64,000 nucleotides of DNA from Larkinella knui (lineage in GTDB: Bacteria > Bacteroidota > Bacteroidia > Cytophagales > Spirosomataceae). The translations under genes were made by a program, and so were the position numbers. Of this stretch, positions 54,397 to 61,707 are shown piece after piece; position 1 is the first letter of the stretch, and each line of letters opens with the position of its first letter. The stretch is from positions 1-64,000 of the forward strand of contig NZ_RQJP01000002.1 of assembly GCF_003858645.1 (NCBI RefSeq). The letters run 5' to 3'. The notes beneath the pieces were generated by a model, which had not been told where the DNA came from, made no database searches, and saw only the letters and a list, made by a program, of their open reading frames with translations.

Positions 54397-56082
54397 ATGA
54401 AACTGACTATCTCCATCTTCCTTTTCGGGCTGTTTTTCCTGACCGCCTGCGGCAGTCTGGACTTGAATCCCTTGTCTGACGGCTCCAGCGAAACCTGGAA
54501 TTCCAATGCCGAGGAAATCGAAATGTCGCTGAACGGGCTTTACAAAGATGCGTTCTGGATGCAGGACTCGGACGAATGGACCGACGACTGGACCTACCGG
54601 GATGCCACCACGGCCATTACCGGAGCCACGATCAACGGCCAGACCGACTTTGTCGGAACCTGGTGGACAAACACCTACAAAGCCATCGCCCGGGCAAACA
54701 TCGTGGTTCAGAGTGTCGACCGGGCCGCTGCGGTATTGTCCAAGGAGCAGATTGACCGGTATGCCGCCGAAGCGCGGTTTATTCGGGCCTGCCAGTATTC
54801 GCGGCTGCTTTCGCATTACGGCAACATCGTTTATACCGAAACCGCCCTGAGCATCGAAGAGGCTCTGGCGCTGAAGCAATCGCCGAAGGAAGAGGTGCTG
54901 CAAAAGATTTATGCCGACTTTGATTTTGCGGCATCCAAACTGAAAACCACCTTCGGCAGTGCGGAATTGAAACGGGCGACGGCCGGAGCCGCCTACGCCA
55001 TGAAGGCCCGGATTGCGCTGCATATGGGCGACTGGAAAACCGTGCGCGATGCTGCCAAAGCCTGCATGGATCTGAAAATCTACAAGTTGCACGACAACTT
55101 CGACAATCTGTTTTTATCGAAGACCAAGAATTCGCCCGAAACCATTTTCGGTCTTCCCCGTTCGATTGCGCTGAAAGTGGTGAAGGATGACGCCCAGAAC
55201 TACATTCCCCGGAATGCGGGGGGCTATGCGGCCAAAGATCCTTCGTGGGATCTGTTCTGCGCGTTTCTCTGCAAAGACGGTTTGCCCATCGACGAATCGC
55301 CACTCTTCGACCCCCGAAAACCGTTCCTGAACCGGGACCCGCGTTGCACCGCCACGATTGTCGAGTTCCAGACGCCCCACGTCGGTTTTATTTTCCAGCC
55401 ACACCCGGACTCACTCAAAGTTCTGAGAACCAGCAACAATACGTTGGTAAACAACAACGACACGCGGTCGATTGCCCAATTTGCTTCGTTCAATGGCTTG
55501 ATCTGGAAAAAGGGAATCGATGCCGACTGGCTGCTGAACTCGTGGACGACCGAACCCGACAAAATCATCATCCGCTACGCCGATGTTTTGCTGATGTATG
55601 CCGAAGCGAAAATTGAACTCAACGAAATCGATCAGTCGGTTGTGGACGCCATCAACACGGTTCGTGCGCGGGCGTATGGCGTAAGCTTGACGGCAACGAC
55701 GTATCCGGCGGTGAAAACTGGTAGTCAGGCGGTATTGCGCAAGGCGCTGCGCATCGAGCGACGGATGGAGTTTGCCCTGGAAGGGATTCGCTACATGGAC
55801 CTGATCCGCTGGAAACTCGCCGAAAAAGTACTGAATAAACTCAATTTTGGTTTGCTCGATCCCGCCGATTTGCGCGCTAAAGTGGTGAAACCGGGCCTCT
55901 GGTTTTTCCCGCAAAAACCGGAGATCGACGACGACGGCGTGGCGGATTTCACTCCGATGTTCACGGCCGGTTTGATCAAGCAGCTGACCATCCGGAAGTT
56001 CGACGCCACCCGGCAATACCTGTGGCCCATTCCATCGAAAGAAGTCCTGACCAGCGGTTTGGTTCAAAACCCCGGTTATTGA
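54397..56082 (+). CDS. SusD/RagB-family nutrient-binding lipoprotein
   Basis: The 561-residue protein has a lipobox LTAC and the SusD frame: TYKAIARANIVVQSVDRA near the N terminus, the RFIRACQYSRLLSHYGNIVY helices, IIRYADVLLMYAEAKIELNEID, and the C-terminal WPIPSKEVLTSGLVQNPGY. It follows SusC by 11 bases and forms the surface lid. It differs greatly from the first SusD of the window, so the two pairs take different substrates. Confidence 0.93.
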   Translation: MKLTISIFLFGLFFLTACGSLDLNPLSDGSSETWNSNAEEIEMSLNGLYKDAFWMQDSDEWTDDWTYRDATTAITGATINGQTDFVGTWWTNTYKAIARANIVVQSVDRAAAVLSKEQIDRYAAEARFIRACQYSRLLSHYGNIVYTETALSIEEALALKQSPKEEVLQKIYADFDFAASKLKTTFGSAELKRATAGAAYAMKARIALHMGDWKTVRDAAKACMDLKIYKLHDNFDNLFLSKTKNSPETIFGLPRSIALKVVKDDAQNYIPRNAGGYAAKDPSWDLFCAFLCKDGLPIDESPLFDPRKPFLNRDPRCTATIVEFQTPHVGFIFQPHPDSLKVLRTSNNTLVNNNDTRSIAQFASFNGLIWKKGIDADWLLNSWTTEPDKIIIRYADVLLMYAEAKIELNEIDQSVVDAINTVRARAYGVSLTATTYPAVKTGSQAVLRKALRIERRMEFALEGIRYMDLIRWKLAEKVLNKLNFGLLDPADLRAKVVKPGLWFFPQKPEIDDDGVADFTPMFTAGLIKQLTIRKFDATRQYLWPIPSKEVLTSGLVQNPGY

Positions 56083-56091
56083 CACTTGATG

Positions 56092-56114
56092 GGAACACGG
56101 CCCGGCCGCGTTCC
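56092..56114 (+). other. G/C-rich hairpin between SusD and the large secreted gene
   Basis: GGAACACGGCC and GGCCGCGTTCC pair with one mismatch around one base. No T-run follows, so it may be an attenuator or RNA-stability element that sets the ratio of SusD to the downstream protein. Confidence 0.35.
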
Positions 56115-56155
56115 TATCCAAAATCTTACTTTACTAATCTATTCCTCCTTCAAGG

Positions 56156-58642
56156 ATGAGAAAAAACTTTCTTTCTGCCTGTCTCATTGGCACGCTACTC
56201 GCCGGAACGATCAGCCATTACCAGGCAAACGCCCAGGCCAAAACCGGAAAATCGTACAGCGGTATTTATCCGCACCTGGCCATGTATAACAACGAGGGCG
56301 AATGCGGAACGGGCGCGGTGGTGCCCTGGGCCGGTAAGCTCTGGGCCGTCACGTACGGTCCGCACCTGCCCTTTGGTTCGTCGGATAAATTGTACGAGAT
56401 AACGCCGGATCTGAAACAGATCGTCCACCCCGAAAGCATTGGCGGCACCCCGGCCAACCGGATGATTCACCCGGAAAGCAACCAGCTTTTCATCGGCCCC
56501 TACGCCATCGATGCGCAGGGCAACGTGCGGGTCATGCCCTACAAAACAATGCCGGGCCGCCATACCGGTAACGCCCGGCACCTGACCGATCCGACCGGAA
56601 AAATCTATTACGGAACGATGGAAGAAGGGTTTTATGAGGTGGATGTCAAAACCTTAACGCCTACCCTGCTGTATGAAGACGGGAACGTAAAAACCAAAAA
56701 AGGCGCTGACGAGTCAAATAACCACGCCGGTGCGCTGCTCCCCGGTGCGCACGGCAAAGGGCTGTATTCGGGCCAGGGCGTGCTGGTTTATTCCAACAAC
56801 GGAGAGCCGGGACCCCAGGCGCTCAAGCAGTTCGACATCGAGGCTGGTTCGCTGTCGGAATGGAACGGCAAGGATTGGAAGGTGGTCCGCCGGAACCAGT
56901 TTGTGGAGGTGACCGGACCGGGCGGTATCTATGGCAACAAAAACCCGGCAACCGATCCAATCTGGGCCACGGGCTGGGATCATAAATCGGTGTTGCTGGG
57001 CGTTCGTGATGCCGGAAAATGGAGCTTTTTCCGCTTGCCGAAAGCGAGCCACAGCTACGACGGTGCCCACGGCTGGAACACCGAATGGCCCCGCATCCGG
57101 GACGTGGGAACCGCCCAAAAACCCGATTACCTCATGACCATGCACGGTTTGTTCTGGCGGTTTCCCGGTCAGTTTTCGGCCAGCAATACGGCCGGAATCC
57201 GGCCCCGGTCGGCCTACCTGAAAGTCATCGGCGACTATACTCGCTGGAACGATCAGCTGGTTTTTGGCTGCGATGACTCGGCACAGAAGGAGTTTTTGAA
57301 CAAACGCGGGGCCAAAGGCAACATTGAAGGCCCCGGCCAATCCAATTCCAACCTGTGGTTTACGTCCACCAGTTTGCCGGACCAGTTGGGCCCCAATACC
57401 GCCGAAGGAGCCGTCTGGCTCAACGAAACCGTTCGGGCCGCCGAGCCGTCGGAGCCTTTCCTGTTTGCGGGCTGGCCCAATCGCTCGGCCTGGGTGCAGA
57501 ACAATGGCGACGCGGACGTGAGCTTTTCGTTTGAAGTGGACAAAACCGGTAACGGCACCTGGACGGCGCTGAAAACCGTAAAAATTGCGCCCAAAAGTGC
57601 CTTGAATGTAGAATTTGCCGCCGACGCAGCCGGTGAGTGGATTCGGATCAGGCCCGACAAAGCCACCACGGCCTCCGCACACTTTTTCTATTCCGCGAAC
57701 GACACCCGGACCGCCACGCCCAATTCGATTTTTGCCGGTTTAAGTTCAATTACTTCCACCAAAACAGCCGGCGGTTTGATCTACGGACTGGGCGATAACC
57801 GGCGCGTGCTGGGCATGGCGGCACAGGAGTATACCGGCGGACAACCGTCCGAAGTTGGGTATTACGAATTGGATGGTGATATGAAGCTGATTCGCAAGGC
57901 AGATGATAAGGCCATGTCGTTCATTAAGAGCAAGTTCGCTATTCCGCAAAAAGCGGTTACCGTGGAAGAATCATCGGTTCTGGTGGTGGATGACAAGGGA
58001 CGGCGCTGGCGGCTCCCGCTCGGCCATGACGCCTATACGGGTCTGACCAACCAGGCGGCTTTGCGGATTTGCCGGGAAGTGGCCACCGAGCGCGACCTGT
58101 TCAATTGCCACGGAACGTTTTATGAATTGCCCGCCGAAAATGCGGATGGGTACGCCAAAATCCGGCCGGTTTCGTCCCACAACCTCCGCATCAACGATTA
58201 CGCTTCGTACCGGGGGCTGCTGGTCATGACCGGCGTTAACCCCCAATTGGCTTCCCGGAACGAGCATATTGTGGTGTCGGACGACCAAAAAGCCGCCGTC
58301 TGGGCCGGTGCGATCGATGATCTGTGGAAGTTGGGAAAACCCACCGGCCACGGCGGTCCCTGGAAAAATACCGCCGTTAAAGCCAACGAATTCTCCGACC
58401 CGTTTCTGATCGGTTTCTACGACCGGCGGAGCCTGCGACTTTCGCACACGTCTACCGCACCCGTTACCTTCACCATCGAAGTGGACCCGGTGGGCAATGG
58501 TCCGTGGATGGTTTATAAAGAAGTGACGGTGGCACCCGGCCAGCCCTTCAACTATGCGTTTCCGAAAAGTTTCCAGGCCCGCTGGATTCGGTTCAAATGC
58601 AACAAAGATTCGGAGGTGACGGCTTTTTTTCAGTACCAGTGA
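56156..58642 (+). CDS. Large secreted protein of unknown function with a duplicated domain
   Basis: The 828-residue protein has a signal peptide ending ANAQA and an AAGGATG start context. I recognise no family. The first 430 residues look like a propeller (repeats of the type LYEITPDLKQIVH, GKIYYGTMEEGFYEVD). A beta-sandwich of about 78 residues occurs twice: about 433-510 (EPFLFAGWPNRS...VDKTGNGTW) and 748-826 (DPFLIGFYDRRS...VDPVGNGPW). A second propeller-like part separates them. It is the last gene of the FecI/FecR-linked SusCD locus and likely processes or binds its substrate. Confidence 0.7.
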   Translation: MRKNFLSACLIGTLLAGTISHYQANAQAKTGKSYSGIYPHLAMYNNEGECGTGAVVPWAGKLWAVTYGPHLPFGSSDKLYEITPDLKQIVHPESIGGTPANRMIHPESNQLFIGPYAIDAQGNVRVMPYKTMPGRHTGNARHLTDPTGKIYYGTMEEGFYEVDVKTLTPTLLYEDGNVKTKKGADESNNHAGALLPGAHGKGLYSGQGVLVYSNNGEPGPQALKQFDIEAGSLSEWNGKDWKVVRRNQFVEVTGPGGIYGNKNPATDPIWATGWDHKSVLLGVRDAGKWSFFRLPKASHSYDGAHGWNTEWPRIRDVGTAQKPDYLMTMHGLFWRFPGQFSASNTAGIRPRSAYLKVIGDYTRWNDQLVFGCDDSAQKEFLNKRGAKGNIEGPGQSNSNLWFTSTSLPDQLGPNTAEGAVWLNETVRAAEPSEPFLFAGWPNRSAWVQNNGDADVSFSFEVDKTGNGTWTALKTVKIAPKSALNVEFAADAAGEWIRIRPDKATTASAHFFYSANDTRTATPNSIFAGLSSITSTKTAGGLIYGLGDNRRVLGMAAQEYTGGQPSEVGYYELDGDMKLIRKADDKAMSFIKSKFAIPQKAVTVEESSVLVVDDKGRRWRLPLGHDAYTGLTNQAALRICREVATERDLFNCHGTFYELPAENADGYAKIRPVSSHNLRINDYASYRGLLVMTGVNPQLASRNEHIVVSDDQKAAVWAGAIDDLWKLGKPTGHGGPWKNTAVKANEFSDPFLIGFYDRRSLRLSHTSTAPVTFTIEVDPVGNGPWMVYKEVTVAPGQPFNYAFPKSFQARWIRFKCNKDSEVTAFFQYQ

Positions 58643-58953
58643 AAAATATTTTTCTTGATTTATTTTCTGATTATCAACTAGTTGTAGACAAGGAATAGAT
58701 CCAGAATAATTTTTTCAAGTTTTTTTAAAACCTCCGCAATCTAAACATCGGGTTCGTTCGTAAGTATTGAACACGCGGTAAAGAGCACTATGGAGGTAGT
58801 GCGCTTTATCAGCCATACACGTTTCCGACAGAAAGTCCAGAGGCTCAGCTACTGGACTTTTTCGTTATCAGACGGCCCCGTTTATAAACGGTCGGCCGAA
58901 ATACTTTCGTTATCTTTGTATGAGCCGGTTTATTCCTAGACAGCCGGATTTTT
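58643..58953. other. 311-base intergenic region with RNA-like structures
   Basis: No gene is seen. The region holds an A/T-rich part (58643-58740), two hairpins (58777-58810 and 58832-58860) and, at 58911-58918, TATCTTTG, which matches a -7 element for the 58954 gene without a good -33 partner. The hairpins are listed as a candidate small RNA. Confidence 0.5.
58721..58864 (+). ncRNA. Candidate small RNA with terminator
   Basis: TTG (58682-58684), 22 bases and TAATTTTT (58707-58714) form a weak promoter. Downstream are a 14-base imperfect stem (58777-58790 with 58797-58810) and a nine-base terminator-like stem (58832-58840 with 58852-58860) followed by TTCG after TTT. The arrangement fits an independent small RNA, or just the end of the operon before it. 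Confidence 0.3.
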
Positions 58954-59523
58954 ATGCACGAGATTGAGCCTTTTTACAATTGGGAAAAATGGTATACCGC
59001 GTCGGATGACCCCAATTCGCCTTTTTTTGGCCGCGTCTATAACATGACCCAGTATACCAATACCATATATGGTTATTACATTCACCCGCTTTGGGATGAA
59101 ATCGGTTCGGAAACGCTGTATTGCAAGATTCTCTTTGCCGATTACGAGCGCCGGTTTGTCGTCATTGAACTCTTCGGGGAGTGGAACGATACGCTGCACA
59201 ACGACATCATGTACCTCAAACGGCAGGTGATCGATCCGCTGGTGAATGAAAACATCAACAAGTTCATTCTGGTGGGCGAAAACATCCTGAATTTTCACGG
59301 GTCCGACGATAGTTACTACGAAGAATGGTTCGAAGATGTGGAGGATGGCTGGATTGCCGCCGTCAATTTCAGGGACTTTGTCGAGAGCGAATGGAAACGC
59401 TACCGGCTGGATTATTACATGAACTTTGGCGGCACGCTGGACGAGATCGACAACTGGCGCACCCTCAAACCGGTAGCTTTTTACGATTTAGTAAACAGTT
59501 TGATTATAAGAAGGTTAGGATAA
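58954..59523 (+). CDS. Conserved-looking protein of unknown function
   Basis: The 189-residue protein is soluble, rich in aromatic (W, Y, F) and acidic residues, with no signal peptide. Blocks such as EPFYNWEKWYTASDD, FADYERRFVVIELFGEWNDT, FILVGENILNFHGSDDSYYEEWFEDVEDGWIAAVNF in outline and RLDYYMNFGG suggest a compact fold. I do not recognise the family. It has its own -7-like element upstream. Confidence 0.65.
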   Translation: MHEIEPFYNWEKWYTASDDPNSPFFGRVYNMTQYTNTIYGYYIHPLWDEIGSETLYCKILFADYERRFVVIELFGEWNDTLHNDIMYLKRQVIDPLVNENINKFILVGENILNFHGSDDSYYEEWFEDVEDGWIAAVNFRDFVESEWKRYRLDYYMNFGGTLDEIDNWRTLKPVAFYDLVNSLIIRRLG

Positions 59524-59630
59524 CATAAAATCGAAGATGCCTGGAAAACTACTGGTTTTGTATAACTTTTCCTCCACAGGATAGTTTTGTTTCTGAAAAC
59601 TGGTATCCTTACAAATCATCTTTCGAAACG

Positions 59631-60104
59631 ATGACCGGCCCACTATCTGTATTAATCGTTAGCACTGAAACGCCTGAACTTCACGAGTTGGAGCAGTCAC
59701 TTCGTAACTATGGCGTTCCGCACCGGCACTTACCGGCGGAGGGAAAAGCAGCCCTCGATTTCTATTTCCAGCAGGGCCTGGCCGACGCCATGTTTGTGCC
59801 AACGCTGATTATGCTGGATATAGACGCTTGCGAACCGGAAAAAATTCTGGCCTTGTTGAAACCTCATCCGGTGCTTCGCCGAATTCCGGTTATTATTTTC
59901 GGACATGGCAACGACCCCGACCGAGTCAAGCTGGTTTATAGTCTGGGCGCAACCTGTTACATGCCCAAACCGCCAAATTGGGAGGCAGCCATGGCTCCTT
60001 TTTGTTCCTATTGGAAAAAACACGTCGCCCTGCCGGCTATTAAAGCAGAGGATATTTCATCATCAAACTCTTATTCGAATCTGAGCAATCGCACCCCTTA
60101 CTGA
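59631..60104 (+). CDS. Receiver-domain protein lacking the first acidic pair
   Basis: The 157-residue protein has the receiver plan: LSVLIVSTETPEL at the first strand, LIMLDID with the likely phosphoacceptor D63, IPVIIFGHG, and CYMPKPPNW with the conserved lysine. The acidic pair after the first strand is replaced by S/T-E, so metal binding, and thus phosphorylation, may be altered. There is no output domain. It lies 56 bases upstream of a complete receiver. Confidence 0.7.
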   Translation: MTGPLSVLIVSTETPELHELEQSLRNYGVPHRHLPAEGKAALDFYFQQGLADAMFVPTLIMLDIDACEPEKILALLKPHPVLRRIPVIIFGHGNDPDRVKLVYSLGATCYMPKPPNWEAAMAPFCSYWKKHVALPAIKAEDISSSNSYSNLSNRTPY

Positions 60105-60160
60105 GTTTCAGTTTGGACATCAGTCCCTAATCTGATGGCGGTTTCTCTCGTTACTAACGT

Positions 60161-60589
60161 ATGAGAAACAGACCTGTCATAGCCGTTGTCGATGATGACG
60201 AAGATGATCTATTTTTAATACAGGAAGCTTTTAAGGTGTGTTTGAAAGAGGAGAAAGTGGTAATTGCATCCAGTGGAATGGATCTGCTGTCACGGCTAGA
60301 AACCCTGCCAATTTTACCTTCGTTTTTGCTGCTTGATCTCAATATGCCGCTCATGAGCGGTTTTGAGGTGTTGGCAACATTGCGCGCTGATCCCCGGTAT
60401 AACCTGATGCCCGTCCTGATATTCAGCACATCGAACGAACAACCTGACATCGACCGGGCGTATGAACTCGGCGCCAATTCGTACGTAAAAAAACCGTCTT
60501 CGTTCAACGATTATAAGTCGGTTGTGGAAGATCTCTGCAATTTCTGGCTCCGCATAGCCTCCACCCCATCCAGCCGGATTTATCAGTAA
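60161..60589 (+). CDS. Single-domain response regulator (CheY/Rcp1-like)
   Basis: The 142-residue protein has all receiver residues: DDDEDD (11-16), phosphoacceptor D59 in LLLDLNMP, T90 in IFSTSNE and K111 in SYVKKPSS. There is no output domain, so it acts by protein contact. It follows the degenerate receiver. The partner histidine kinase is not in the window. Confidence 0.88.
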   Translation: MRNRPVIAVVDDDEDDLFLIQEAFKVCLKEEKVVIASSGMDLLSRLETLPILPSFLLLDLNMPLMSGFEVLATLRADPRYNLMPVLIFSTSNEQPDIDRAYELGANSYVKKPSSFNDYKSVVEDLCNFWLRIASTPSSRIYQ

Positions 60590-60700
60590 AGTCCTTTCCC
60601 AGTACCGTTGACTTTCCTGCCCATATCCGTTTTCTCAAAAAACCTTTTCCGGCAGCATCAGTTATTAGTTGTATCTATTCACTAACTCGTAACAAACAGT

Positions 60701-61624
60701 ATGGAATCGAATGTGTTTCATGATTCGCAACAAGCGGACTTAGTATCCAACGAAAACGCTGATACCAAATACGGCCAGGATCAGGCCGAAACGCATATGG
60801 TTAAACTGGTCGATGGGAAGCTGGTTTCTACCGCCAATCTCGAAACGGAAGTTACCGACGATCTGAGTGATCGGTATGCCAACGACGAAGAACGGGGGTT
60901 GAATTCGCCCAATCAACGGACGTATGATGTAGTCGACATTCAGTCGGAACATCCGCAAGCCGATATGATTCCGGAATTACCGTCGACACCCGACCCGAAC
61001 AATCCAATTCCGGCGTCGCCCGATTCACCTAATCCGCCAACTCCACACACGCCCGGACCTGAAATTCCGGACCTGCCTTCGACTCCACATCCGGGTACGC
61101 CCGAAATCACGGAACCCAGCGAACCCGGTCGTTCGCACGAAGTGAACAACAGCGGCAAGTCGGACAATCAGGTTTCCAGCCAGGGCACGACGAAGGATAC
61201 ACCAACCAGCAGCCTTGTGGACACGATGCCCGGCGCGGATGTGCCGACGCAGAGCCAGGACCCGGCTAAAAATGAAGAACTTCCCGAATTTCTGGGAACT
61301 ACCACAAAAAAAAACACCAGTGATTCCGTAACCACCGACCGTTTGCAGCATCCCGAAGAAGGCATGCAGGAAAAACCGGATACCGGCACATCGGCCCGGC
61401 CTTATGACGCCAACGCCAAAGATACGCACGACTATCAGTCGGCCGAACGTCCGGAGGAAACCGCCCAGATGCTCGATCAGCCAAAGGAAACGCTGGACGA
61501 AAGTGCCATAAAAAAAGCCCCGATGCAGGAATCAACGGCTCAGGCGACTTCGGATATGAAATCGACCGATCAGCTCGACCGGAAATACAACGATCCGGAT
61601 GCCGCCCGGGAAGATGTGATTTAG
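60701..61624 (+). CDS. Proline-rich, disordered acidic protein, unknown
   Basis: The 307-residue protein has no signal peptide or hydrophobic core. Residues about 90-145 are proline-rich (LPSTPDPNNPIPASPDSP and similar) and the rest is rich in D, E, T, S, N and Q. It resembles in composition the two acidic proteins at 10373-11254. Such proteins may protect against drying or bind partners, but no motif supports a function. Confidence 0.6.
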   Translation: MESNVFHDSQQADLVSNENADTKYGQDQAETHMVKLVDGKLVSTANLETEVTDDLSDRYANDEERGLNSPNQRTYDVVDIQSEHPQADMIPELPSTPDPNNPIPASPDSPNPPTPHTPGPEIPDLPSTPHPGTPEITEPSEPGRSHEVNNSGKSDNQVSSQGTTKDTPTSSLVDTMPGADVPTQSQDPAKNEELPEFLGTTTKKNTSDSVTTDRLQHPEEGMQEKPDTGTSARPYDANAKDTHDYQSAERPEETAQMLDQPKETLDESAIKKAPMQESTAQATSDMKSTDQLDRKYNDPDAAREDVI

Positions 61625-61639
61625 TCTTTCGAAGAAGAG

Positions 61640-61702
61640 AATGCTACCTGTAAACCGGGTTAAGGAGCCAGGTGCATCTTAACCCGGTTTACAGGTAGCA
61701 TT
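61640..61702. repeat. Perfect 25-base-arm inverted repeat
   Basis: Arms 61640-61664 and 61678-61702 pair without mismatch around 13 bases. It fills most of the gap between two convergent genes and is followed by CCTTTTTA on the plus strand. Confidence 0.92.
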
Positions 61703-61707
61703 CCTTT

